Shown piece by piece: positions 23,172-34,315 of a stretch of DNA of 64,000 nucleotides; position 1 is the first letter of the stretch, and every line of letters begins with the position of its first letter. Both the position numbers and the translations under genes were made by a program. The notes beneath the pieces are model-generated. The model was not told the DNA's origin. It was given only the letters and a program-made list of their open reading frames with translations, and made no database searches. The stretch is from the NCBI RefSeq assembly GCF_958979055.1, contig NC_084890.1, forward strand, positions 20,668,649-20,732,648, given 5' to 3'. The DNA comes from Alnus glutinosa. Taxonomy: Eukaryota; Streptophyta; Magnoliopsida; Fagales; Betulaceae.

Positions 23172-24427
23172 ATAGATTATAGAAATTTGGATGCTTAACA
23201 TCTTGGCAGATTTATGGATATTAAGTCAATAAATATATTAAGCATCACATAGATATTTTATGTGCATAGAGAAAAATATTGAAGTTTAGAAATTTCTTGA
23301 TTTACTATAGGATGTAAACAAAGATATCTATGATCTTGAATTTGGTATCCTTTTGAAGATGGACACTTAATCTATAGATACTGATTCATGTGTTTTAAGG
23401 ACATATAAGAGAATAAGTTGATTGAGTAAATTGATGATATTTGGGACAATTATATTCTTGTGATCAGATAACTTTAGTGAAGCTAGAATATATTGAGAAA
23501 TTATTGAAGTTTTCTAGAGCATAAGATAATCCACATGATAAGATGAATCTCTCGGAAGATCTTAAGTTTGAGAAATGCTCTAATTATCATATTTGAGGAT
23601 TGATCAATGGTAAAATTAAATTGGATTGAGGTTAAGGTCGACTCCATTGACCTATGAGGATAATGATAAATTGAAGTCTATAGACTAATTTGAAGATAAA
23701 GGTAAGAGACATAATTTTCGTACACCCTTTTGAGGATAAGAGAAACAAATTTTTGAGCTATAGGAGATCAATTGAATTGACTAGAGGAGATAGCTAACTA
23801 ATTGAACATTGGAGAATTCTATAGACTAAGAATTTACTTGAGGAATTTATTTTTGCCTCCCACTAAGCTGCATTTGAGGATGATTGAGGTAAACCATATC
23901 TTGATTTATAGTTTGATGCTTAGTGTGAATTTCCCTGATGTGATCTACGTGTTTGAGGTCTAAGGAATGAACGACTATCGTCTACTTGAAGATAAGAATA
24001 GGTTATGATATACCACTTATATTGATGCCTAGTTGAATTTTAGGAAAGTGAGTAATGCTATGTGATAGACAAAAGGAAGTTGTTCCTAAATCAGGCTACA
24101 GGAATATGGTAATTGATTGTAATATTAGATGTTGATGACACATTGATTTTTTGGGATGACTGATTTAATGAATTAGATATTAAGTGAATGTCTGATTCCT
24201 AGCTGAACACATTTGAGGTTTATCCGATTAACCCTAGAATATAAAGGAAAGATATGTTATGACTAATGGGTATCTGGTATCTTTGAAGATAGGTGTATAA
24301 GCGTAAATTACTGATTTATATATATATGAGGAAATTAGTTGATCAAATGATTTAATGATTTTTGGAGAGATTATTTTCCCTATGCATCTGACGAACTTTG
24401 GAGAAGTTTATATATATTGGAGGTCTT

Positions 24428-26938
24428 TGTAACGCCCCAAATTTGAACCAGCAAATTCGTAAGTAGAAACCTCCGGTTTCCACGTGACATTACTACATCA
24501 GAGATAAACTCTCGCAGCGGAATATATATTTGTCAAACAGGCTTGGATTAAATAACACATTAGAGCTTTTAAACTAAATACCTCTAGATATTCATTAGAA
24601 AATACTTATAACAAATACAAGGAAACAGGTGTCCATAATGACACAAAAGAATACATATAAATCATTAGCAATCTCGTCAACATAAAATGTTATAAACACA
24701 GAAGACTACAAACAAAATATAAACTATGTGTCCTTAGCTATAACACCTCTTGAGTTCTGATCTTTGTCTATTAACCTGCATTAACAGAATAAATATATAT
24801 AGAAACAAAAACACAAAACAACCAAAGTGAGTCCATTGTTTCCAATAATAAGGTGAATACTGATTTATTTAATAAATTCCTTCAACATGCAGATGTGACT
24901 TTATAGCCACGCGTATAATGCAAATGTATGGGTTGTATGAATATGCATCGTAGTAACCATTTAGTTTGGTATTTTATGATCATCTTTCTTCAGACTCTCG
25001 TACCCAGGGCCATTAAATCCCTGTTCGTTTATGCCCGTTGCCTCACACTTGATGTCTTAACTGTTTTTACTGAAATCCTACCGGTCCCAGCATTAGTTAT
25101 ATATATTAGGCCTTCGGACACCCCTGGGTCACTCTGAAACCCCTGGATCCACTGACTAGCCTTTCTTCTCCTTGCTACTACATCAGCTTGTTGATGGCTA
25201 TCTCATCAGCCGTTATATTATTTTAGACACAACATGCTATGCATGATCGGCCACATGCAATGAACAAATTAAATAAAACAATAAACACAATATCATGGAA
25301 AAATCCACCAGCTTCGTTCTCAGTAAGTATAGAAATACTTACTGTCATTTAGTGCAGTTTCTCAAGTCATTATCTGCAATAATATAAAAATACATATACA
25401 CATAAAGTGTTAACATCATCATTCAGGAATATTACTTATTTTCATTTATCATAAAAAGTCTTAGTTTTAGTATTGTTTAATAACGTCTAAACTCTTTTCC
25501 CTTGATAGAATCACTTTTAAAAATGCCAACTTAACATTGGATCTTTAAATAAATATAACCTTATTAATTTATCAAAGTACTCAATTAATTTCCAACCTCT
25601 GTAAATCAGCAACCAAACGGTACAAGAAAACACAATAAAAATAGAATATTGTTTAGTAAGCTCCACACAACAAATCCTAAGAACACATAAAATTCAACTC
25701 AAATATCTTTAGATTTAATCTAAAATCTCAAAGATCAAGAGTTTGCGAAAATACCTCAAATCGATCGGTAGAAACGTAGATCGGGTTTCGTAGATCACGT
25801 TACCGAAGTCGGATTTGAAACTGAACGGTTAGATCTTCATAGATCATGATTTTTGTACGAAAAATCAAAAGAGGAAAAACTGAGAAGGAGAAGCTCTGCC
25901 TCCATAGGAAGAAGAACAGAAAGGCTGAATGCCTCAACAAGACGCAGTGCGTCTCGTTTTATTGAAGGGCCGCGCCTTGTTTTTAATGAAGGGCCACTTG
26001 GCCCTTCCGTTTTCTTCTTCTCTTTTCTTTTCTTGTTTTCTTCTTCTTTTTCTTTCTTGTTTTCTTCTTCTTTTTCTTTCTTGTTTTCTTCTTCTTTTTC
26101 TTTCTTTCGTCTTTTCTTCTCTTCTTCCTTTCACTTCTACGCTTCTTCCTTTCTTCTTTGTTTCTTCTTTTGTTTTCTTTTCTTTTCTTTTAACATGTGG
26201 GGCGCAGGTCGCCCCACATGATATTAATATATATATATATATATGTTATATTTTATTATATATATATATATATATATATTTAATTCATTACTTTTTAACT
26301 TTTGTCTTTTCTTTTCTTTCTTTTCTCTTCTTCTCTTCTTCTTTCCTGATCTACTACCGTGGGCTGCTATCCACTGAGAAGAAAGGAGAGAAGAAAATAC
26401 AAATCGTTTAAAATAATGGGGCTGCCCTTTTTGTTTTATTATTATTACTTTACTAAAGATAAGATTAAGGATGAGATATTATTCGGAAAACTTAGACGTG
26501 GTAGAAGCTAGATATGAAAATCATATATATATAATGTTTACATTAGATAAGAATCAAAAGGAGATGAGAAGAATGTGGAAAGGGAGCTGCACCTGGCCTT
26601 GGAGAATTTTGGACGTGGGGTGCAGATTTGGGCCCCATGTGTTAATATATATATATATTACTTATTTTATTTAGTTACTATTTCCTTCTTGTCTTTTAGT
26701 TTGATATTTCCTTACCTAATTATAACTTTTCTTCTCTTGTTGGCCGACATGATTCTTCCTTCCACTTCTTTTCTTTTTCTTTCTTTTTATCTTTAATATC
26801 TTATTTCATTTCCCTAGACTATAAAACATTCATTCATCGCCCTATTGTATTTTCCAGTCATTAAATTAATTTTAGTCATTAATTCAATCTGTCCATTTAT
26901 TCAGTCTTAAATTCCAATTTAAATTCTCGGGCGTTACA
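24428..26938 (-). mobile_element. Solo LTR C of a Tekay-like gypsy element (2511 bp)
   Basis: Ends TGTAACGCCCC...GGGCGTTACA; TSD GTCTT at 24423-24427 and 26939-26943. The start block ('ttccacgtgacattac', 'agcggaatatat') matches the minus-oriented end of LTR A, so the LTR lies on the minus strand. It contains the dyad GTAAGTATagaaATACTTAC (25323-25342), short CCCTGGRTC repeats (25118-25150), TTTTCTTCTTC-rich repeats (26005-26170) and AT microsatellites. Open frames at 25853-26411 are low-complexity artefacts. Confidence 0.85.
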
Positions 26939-27419
26939 GTCTTTCTAGAGCTTAAGTTAAATAAAATTTTGATTATGTGATTCATTGATATCCTTGATTG
27001 ACGGATAAGCTTTTATCAAATCTGAGTATTGATTGACTGCATAATTAAATTGGAGTAATACTAAGGTTTTAATCTATTGCAATTTGAGGATGATAGTAAT
27101 TATGCAGGAATATGAAAGAAGGTCATGATATCATACAAGAGTTATACCTTAGCAATAGGTCGAGATGAAATAACAGTTCAAGGATTATAGTAGCCTTAGG
27201 AGAGTTTTAGAGGTAAGAACAGTACGTAGAGAATAATTATTGTCTTACAAGATGAACCACTTTGGATTTAAAGAAAAACCATAGACTTGCAAATCGGACC
27301 TTTTCTGTATCATTCCCGGAGAGTTCGGTATGCTTATACCTGCGGGTATTTTATTATACTACAGTTAGTTATTTATTTTGTTAGTAAAGAACTACTAGAT
27401 CAAATAGAATACCTGGCTA

Positions 27420-27560
27420 AGCCTCAGAGCGGAAAACCCTAAGATTTTGGACTGAAAGCAAGAGAACCTCTCTGAGATAGGAACAATGGACGCCAAAATT
27501 TTGGTAGCACTTCAGGCGCAGTATTTAGATCAAAATTATTTTGAGAGGATGAGGAAGCCA
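27420..27560 (-). pseudogene. Second, internally deleted copy of the antisense coiled-coil ORF
   Basis: Both the C-terminal end (cctggctaagcctcagagcg) and the N-terminal end (tttgagaggatgaggaagcc) match the ORF at 22558-23088, but about 400 bp between 'gcaagaga' and 'acctctctgag' are gone. The result cannot encode the coiled coil. Confidence 0.75.
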
Positions 27561-27588
27561 TTTTTTAGAAAACTAAGGAAATGATGAT

Positions 27589-28695
27589 GTTTTGAAGTAT
27601 GAATATGATATGTTTTGGATGATTCGAGTACTTTTGAGTATATTGAAATTATGATGAACTGTCGGGATTCTAAAGAAAGATTTCCAATCTGACTTATATA
27701 GGATGAGTTTGAGGTTTAAAAGATTTATATCAATTCTATGATAGTAGCCAGTGATTACGGATTTTGATGATAGGTTAATATTTTTCTGAATTACGGAACT
27801 AGAAATATATGATTTTGTTATTGGAGGAATTTTTGGTGTTATAGAAATATGATTTGCAAAAATTTTGTTGGAAAACAATGTGTTATGATTAAATCCCATT
27901 TTGAGGTTCATTTGGATTAGAATAATTTTTATGGGATAATACTGTTTCTGACCAGAATCGTAATGATTGTAATGTCAAATGTGGAGACTAGGTTTCGATG
28001 CATTTCTGATATTGATGCTTAGTTGATTTTTGGAAAGTGAGAAACGCTACATGGTAGCCAATGGAATCAATTATATATCCGATAATATGATCAAGGAAAC
28101 TAATTATGTTATTTGAGGATTAAGCCTTAGATTTTGAAATTTGCTGATTTACAAATGTGATGTTATACTTGATGATCTTAGAATTTCTGCATCTCTATTA
28201 AGTATACCTTTGATGATTAATTGATCTATACTTCGAGGTTAAATCTTGCAATGGAATGCAAGTATATTGCCTGATTTATAATTTGAGGTTTACCTATGAT
28301 TGGAGACAAGATTTGGAAAATGATAGTGTCTTACACACTTTTTGTTGATAAAGGAAATAAAGATTATATTGTAGGACCTGATCTTAAGCCTTTATACCTT
28401 TGTCATGATATTAAGGATAGTTATGATTGATTTGATTTACGTGTCTAGGATATGATCTATGTTTTTTCTGAGGTTTGAAGAATTAAGACTGTCTTACTTG
28501 AGGATAGGAACAGTTGGATTTAGTAATAACGTTTAAGGATTTTCTAATGGAAATGGAAACGATGTGGATAGTGATGGTTACATTGGAAGTCATAGTTATG
28601 ACAAGATGGTATAAAGTATGCTTTATTTTCTTTATTGAAGGAAAACTTTATAGCTTTCGAATTTCGGGGACGAAATTCTGTTAAGGGGGGAAGAA
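27589..28695 (+). other. Element E 3' interior and polypurine tract
   Basis: AT-rich with no ORF of note. It ends with 'tttcgaatttcggggacgaa', then attctgttaaggggggaagaa. This is the conserved 3' end of Tekay-type gypsy elements, with the polypurine tract directly before the LTR at 28696. Confidence 0.8.
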
Positions 28696-30983
28696 TGTAG
28701 CGCCCCAGATTTTTTAAGACATAAATTATAATGGTTTAAATTTAATTTAAAACATTTTTAATAAGGAAAAAGAATAAATGTGTATTTTTGTTTGTAGAAA
28801 CGTTTATAGTTGCAATTTGATAAAAAATCAAAACAGACCTTAAACTTTGGAATAACGGAAACAGGGTCAAACGAACTCCGTTTTGGTTGATTCAAAAACT
28901 GAGACGCTCATCTTGAAGTCCTCTAGCTACCCTCCAAATTTCATAATATTTGGACTCTATTTGATACCCGAAAACATCCGTGAGAAATTACACCTCTGAT
29001 CTGGACGGAAATTCACATTATTCTTTAATGGGCTATCTTTGGACTTAACCCAACCCATTCCAATTGCTATCTACAAACCCAACCCACATTTCACATGTTA
29101 AATTCACATTATTCATTATTGGGCCATCTTTGAACTTAACCCAACCCATTCCAATTGCTATCTACAAACCCAACCCACCTTTGAGAAAATAGTAATTTCC
29201 TTGAGTGAGAAACTAGGCATAGTAGATTTGTCTAGCAATGAGAATGGTTAAATAATAATAATAATAATAATGTTAGAATAATATATTAAGGTTTGAGTGC
29301 ATTTTGAGTGCATTTTGAGTGCATTGTGGTAGGTAAGTTTGAGTGCATTTTTGAGTGCATTGTGGTAGGTAAGTTTGAGTGCATTTTGAGTGCATTGTGG
29401 TAGGTAAGTTTGAGTGCATTTTTGAGTGCATTGTGGTAGGTAAGTTTGAGTGCATTTTTGAGTGCATTGTGGTAGGTAAGGTTAATTCCCATCCATTGGA
29501 TCAAAATGTGTCTACTTGATCCTAACCATTCATTCTCTTATAAATAGAACCCAAAATGGAACACAATACCCATCAAGCTTCACTCACACACACACCTAAG
29601 GCCAAGAGAGAAAATTGTGGGATTCGTGTAGTTTTGGTGTGGTTTAAGGCTTGAAGTGTGTGCAAGGAAGTATTTTGGTAAAAGCTCGATCCCGATGTTA
29701 ATAGAAAGTCCAAGTAAGGGAACCCTCTACCCCTTCTCAAATTATTATATTACTTTAATTATTCCTTTATTTGCGTAAGGGAACCCTCTACCCCTTCTCA
29801 AATTATTATATTACTTTAATTATTCCTTTATTTGCGTAAGGGATTCTCTACCCCTTCTCAAATTATTATATTACTTTAAGTATTCCTTTATTTGCAAAAC
29901 TTCGATTTGATTCGGTATTTTCAAATTATTTTTATTTACATAAAGAATTTGTTTTAAATTGATTTTTAATGATATTTTGGAAATGGTGATTTTGAGAAAA
30001 ACCTCGGTTCTAAAGGACTTTGAAATTTTTGATAATTTATTATTTTAACCGAGAGGTTATTCTTTAGTATTTCAAATTATTAAAATTATTTTGTTTATAT
30101 AAAGGATTTGTTGGTTTTGGTTGAGTAAAAATAATATTTTTGAAATCGTGATTTTGAGTAAAAACCCTCCAACACGTTGCCCTGGATATACTAGTAAAGG
30201 ATGAGAAAGTTTTGTGAGAAAACTCTATGAGATATATATATATAAATTTTTGAAAAGGGCACGTGGGTGGAGAAGACTATTATTTTGGGCCCTAGACCCG
30301 CAGAGACCCGCAGAGATTTAGCTCGGTACCGTAGCTCGAGATGGAAGCGCACCCGCTGATTCACTTAGTGAAAGCGGTATCTGTCTCTATGTCAGTCTAA
30401 GTGCACTTCAATTAATTAGCTGATGGGGGTGGGGCCTGTGGCCACAGGTAAACCGCGTTACCCGCCCAAGGTCACCGCATCGACCGCGCAACCCTATGTA
30501 CACAGGGCGTAATAGTGTACTGGGCATACTATGAGTAATGATTATTTCAAATATATATATATTATCTTGTGTATAAAAAGGAGTTTTTGACAAATGTTTT
30601 GAGGTTTTAAAGAAAATGAATTTAACTCAACTGTTTTATGGTTGAGGATTTCTTTACTGAGCATGTTTTTGTGCTCACCCCTTATTTTGTTTTTGTTTTC
30701 AGGTTATGAACAGAGAGACGTAGGTGGCCGGGATGGGATCTAGGAATGCATTAGGACATTTCATTTATGTTACCCTTAAATTTTCAGTTATTGTATCTTT
30801 TATAATTATTATTTCTAAATGACCGTTTCCGCATTTATTAAAAACTCTGAGTTTTAAAATCATTATTATTTTTATTTATTTAAATCAGCATACTAGTTAA
30901 GATATTTGGCAGACCTTACGAATCTTTGCAGTTTTAAAAGAGAAAGTGACGAACCTAACCCTTAGCGGTTTGGGGGCGTTACA
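28696..30983 (+). repeat. Element E right LTR (2288 bp)
   Basis: Complete TGTAGCGCCCC...GGGGGCGTTACA. It carries the same minisatellites as the left LTR (about 29288-29480 and 29716-29895) with a few substitutions and small indels. TSD TACTT follows. Confidence 0.9.
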
Positions 30984-30988
30984 TACTT

Positions 30989-31645
30989 CATGGTCCGGAC
31001 GCTCAAAGCCTTGATATGAAAATTGAGTGCAGCTAAAGTGCAACCGTCCGGACGCTAGGGCAACACCATCCGAACGTGGCTCTATTCAAGAAAGAATTTC
31101 AAGCAAATTTGGAAAGCCAATCGCATAGTTGTTCGTCCAGACGCCACCTAGAAAATTCAAGTCAGACGCAAATTTGGATTCCTGTAGCCTATGAATAGAG
31201 GCCCCAAGGCATGTTGTTTATAAGAATTCGGTAGTGCTTAGAGAGTTTATTTTAGAAGTTATTGTGCTGATCCGCTCACTCTCAAGCCATTGGCAAGTGA
31301 TGTTGCTGTACTGAACTGAAGTCTATCTTAGGAGTTGGCCCTAAGGTAAAGGATTCCATTGAAGACCCCTTCAAGTAGGTGACTTGGTTGGGAGGCGTTC
31401 GTGTTGGGTTACACATCAGAGTGCTAGATATGATCGCTACATCGGGTATGTGAGTATTACTGTCTATGTACTAGCTTTGTCTTCTGAATAGTGGATTTCC
31501 TGGGTTTGGCTACCCCGGAGTGGCTTTTCTCTTAATTGAGTTTCCACTTCGTCAAATAAATATCTGTCTCTTTATTTTTCACATTGTGATATTTTGTTGC
31601 ACACTATTGCACATACTTGATAAATTTGAAGTCCTATAATTTTCA
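30989..31645 (+). repeat. C1 3' LTR, second part
   Basis: It resumes 'catggtccggacgctc' exactly where 18266 stopped and ends ATTTTCA, followed by the TSD TAGGC. Confidence 0.9.
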
Positions 31646-31649
31646 TAGG

Positions 31650-32734
31650 CACTACAAAAAAACTGGTTTTCATTTAATGGCATTTTTGGTGGTATGATAC
31701 GTCATTAACTGTTAGTGGTATGTAATTAGTGACATTTTTGACACGCACTAATCAGTTCATCACTAATTCTCATTTAGTGGCATGTCTAAGTTGCCACGCC
31801 ACTAATTAATGGAGTGGCAAATTTGGCCACGCCATTAACTTCAGTGGCGTGGCTATAACACCAATGCCACTAATTGTGGCGTGAAAAAGAAAAAATAATA
31901 GTCCAAGGCGATTTCACTCCTCTAAAATCATTAGATCCATGCGATTTCGCTCATCTAGAAGCAATTGGAATTCCTCCCCAAAAAAAATGCTCTACAGAGC
32001 CATGCCTTCCATGTGATTGATCAGACCCATAACATTTCTTCATTGACTTTTCCCAATCCTCCCCAACAAAAATTGCTCTAAATTTGTACTACAACTACAA
32101 CACAACAGCCATATCCTCCTGATCAATTCATCAATGGCTGGAGCTCTTCTCCGCGTTCCTATCCAGCTTCCTTTTTCTTTCTTCTTCACCAAAACATTTC
32201 TTCCATAAAACAAAAATCAAACCCATTCTATTGAAACACAGAATATTACCCATTTGACTAAAGAACTTTAGAAAAGGAGAACCCAAACACATACAATATA
32301 TATAATAAAAAAAACGAAGGCAAAAAAAGAAGAAATGAAGACAAGAAAAAAGAAAGGAAAAAAGGAGTACTTGTGTAGGGGAGAAGAGAGAAGATAGAAG
32401 GAGAAAAAGGGGAGGGGGGGGGGGGGGGGGGTGGGCGGGAAATGAAGATAAATAGGGGGTGAGCAGGAGTATGGGGAGAAAAAGGGGGGAAAAAGAAAAA
32501 ATTAGTGGCGTGCTAAATTTACCACGCCACTAATTTAGCGGCGCGTCAGTATCAACACGCAACTAAATAGTGGCGTGTCAGTATCAACACGCCACTAATT
32601 TGTGAGGTGGCATATTCAACACGCCACTAAATTATTTAGTGAAACGTTTCATAAAATGAAACCTCACTAATTAGTGGCATGTCATAAAGTGAGTTATTGT
32701 AGCCACGTCAATAAATTGCTAATTTTTTGTAGTG
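31650..32734. mobile_element. Short non-autonomous CACTA transposon (1085 bp)
   Basis: Ends CACTACAAAAAAA and TTTTTTGTAGTG with a 3-bp TSD AGG (31647-31649 and 32735-32737). Many subterminal copies of TTAGTGGCGTG in both orientations. No transposase. A purine-rich middle includes an 18-G run (32414-32431). It sits inside the G1 5' LTR. Confidence 0.88.
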
Positions 32735-32737
32735 AGG

Positions 32738-32937
32738 TTAGGTAGCTCCTAATTTAACAAGGAAAAGGAAAAGAAATACATAATTCTAATGGAAAAGAAA
32801 AAACCCAATCCTTATTTGAAAAGGAAAACTAAAACATACATACATAAAATAGAAAACTCAATCCTTATTTGAAAAAGAAAACTAAAGCACACATGCATAA
32901 AATAAATCCACCCTAAAGTCAATCTTCTCTTGCATCA
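32738..32937 (-). repeat. G1 5' LTR, upstream part (element start)
   Basis: On the minus strand it begins TGATGCAAGAGAAG at 32937, similar to the G2 LTR start TGATGCMGRAGAA. It runs to the CACTA insertion point and continues at 12154. Two direct repeats of 'caatccttatttgaaaa' occur inside. Confidence 0.72.
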
Positions 32938-32988
32938 TATATTGTATTTTAAATTGCATGTAACCATCATCGAAGGTTCATTATGGTT

Positions 32989-33480
32989 CTATCGAATGAT
33001 GGACGGTAGCATTAGACATTCGGTTATCGAAGAAACCCTAAAATTTTTAAAGCCTTTTAACACGTTTTGTGGAACACTACCTTTTTTTATTCTTTTTTCT
33101 AATTGAATAAGGAAAAACGTTACAATAAATGATTTGTCCCATTCCCAATCTTGAAGGAAGAAAGAACAGGAGATCATGTGGGAATGCTGCCAAACACAAG
33201 GTGGGTAGCCGGCCCATTTAGCTAAAACATGTGCCCAAAAATTGGCGCTTCTAGAGACCTTCATAGCTTTCCAGTTAAGAAAGGAAGAGAGATCAAGTCG
33301 AATATCTGAAATTAAAGGAGCGAATTAAGTGCCAAGAAGAAAAAGTATGAGACTGATTCACAGCTAAAATCACTAGAAGAGCATCCCCTTCAAGCATAAA
33401 GTCACCAAAACCCATAGAAGAAGCGAGTCAAGTAGCAAGAAGAGCAGCGGAAGCTTCACCTTTTAGGACATCAGATGTGT
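32989..33480 (-). pseudogene. LINE (L1-type) RNase H domain fragment
   Basis: The minus-strand reading gives GEASAALLAT, then FMLEGDALLVILAVNQSHT and, after stops and a frame change, KVSRSANFWAHVLAKWAG. These are the ordered blocks of the plant LINE-type RNase H domain (EGDA, then HVxRxAN..AHxLA). It is broken by several stops and lacks the reverse transcriptase. The open frame at 32989-33264 is only its tail. Confidence 0.72.
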
Positions 33481-33499
33481 TTATACCTTAAGAAATTTT

Positions 33500-33925
33500 T
33501 TCATACTTAATAACTTTAAAAATATTTAAAAGTTCTCGCGAGTTGTAAATCGGTAATTATTTTAAACTTAGCCCCTTCCATCAATCTTGACCGTTATGTT
33601 AGATGAAAAATCAAAATTTGACCAAAATATTCTGAAAGTACCTTTATTTTGATCATTGAAAAATCAAAATTACCTTCTTTTTTTTTTCTACTAATTAAAA
33701 AATAAAAATGGTCATTTTTGTTTTTCAATGGTCAAAATAAGAATATTTTTGAAATATTTTGGCCAAATTTGATTTTTCATTTAACATAACGATCAAGACT
33801 AATGGCGGGAGTTAAATAATAACAAATTGACAGTTTGAAGGGCTAAATCATGACACTTCTCAGTTCGTGGTGCTTTATAAAAAATGATTGTCAGCTTATG
33901 AGCTAAATAATATTTAACCCAAAAA
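33500..33925. mobile_element. Probable foldback MITE
   Basis: Inverted arms of about 90 bp: 33586-33670 ('cttgaccgttatgttagatg', 'aaaatcaaaatttgaccaaa') reappear in reverse at 33725-33805 with several mismatches. The outer end GGGTTAAATATTATTTAGC (reverse, about 33920) resembles MITE termini. Exact ends and TSD could not be fixed. Confidence 0.5.
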
Positions 33926-33986
33926 TATTTTACGTCTGAACAAACGGAGCCTAAGTAATTAGCTTGTATACTTTGACCCTATTTCA

Positions 33987-34290
33987 CTATATATAACTTT
34001 GCAGAAATGAAACCCATCTGAATTCTGTGAAATTTGAAAATACGATCGATTAGAGATCGACTAGAAACATTCAAAATTGTTTCGTCCAAAACCAATTTGA
34101 GTACGTACCAAACACCAATGAATGGTCCAAGTTCTATTGTTAATTGACACGCAACTTAATTAGAGGAAAAAAAAAATAGAAAAATTGACACGCAACTTGG
34201 GTCTCGAATTCTGTCTCCGTATCTAATTTTAATGGTGGGAATCTTTTCAGTCTTGACGTTGGAACAGTCTCCTCGCGCTTATAAGTAGTA
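33987..34290 (+). promoter_or_regulatory. Candidate promoter region of the BBE-like gene
   Basis: Two TATA-like boxes: CTATATATAA at 33987-33996 and CTTATAAGTA at 34279-34288. The second is only about 30 bp from the ATG and would give almost no 5' UTR, so the first seems more likely unless the leader is very short. No other site can be supported. Confidence 0.4.
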
Positions 34291-34315
34291 GCTTTGAACA
34301 CCCGGAAGGTTCATC

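Larger units (their letters stand above)
23172..27588 (+). repeat. Element E interior, copy 2 of the duplication, split by solo LTR C
   Basis: It parallels copy 1 but contains solo LTR C at 24428-26938 and an internal deletion of the antisense ORF (near 27461, between 'agag' repeats). Otherwise AT-rich and non-coding. Confidence 0.83.
18267..30983 (+). mobile_element. Element E: large Tekay-like gypsy derivative, no gag or pol, internally duplicated
   Basis: Termini TGTAGCGCCCC...GGGGGCGTTACA with TSD TACTT (18262-18266 and 30984-30988). Left LTR 18267-20527 and right LTR 28696-30983 look nearly identical by eye apart from indels. A polypurine block (ttaaggggggaagaa) precedes the right LTR. 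The interior holds only a protease scrap (20528-20690), two copies of one non-coding stretch (20951-23110 and 23172-27588), a 33-bp LTR-end fragment between them, an antisense ORF and solo LTR C. Best described as a large non-autonomous derivative, or as the collapsed remains of a tandem element. Confidence 0.88.
12155..31645 (+). mobile_element. Copia element C1 (SIRE-type, non-autonomous), with element E nested in its 3' LTR
   Basis: 5' LTR 12155-13325, primer-binding site, broken gag, plant-transposon-protein ORF, polypurine tract, and a 3' LTR split into 17725-18266 and 30989-31645. TSD TAGGC at 12150-12154 and 31646-31650. Net length without element E is about 6.8 kb. No integrase, RT or RNase H sequence is visible, so it must have moved with help from another element. 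The LTR pair has diverged visibly by substitutions and indels, so it is older than the Tat element. Confidence 0.92.

Noticed and set aside
25853..26411. Phe/Ser-rich open frames in solo LTR C
   Set aside because: Low-complexity TTTTCTTCTTC repeats read in frame.
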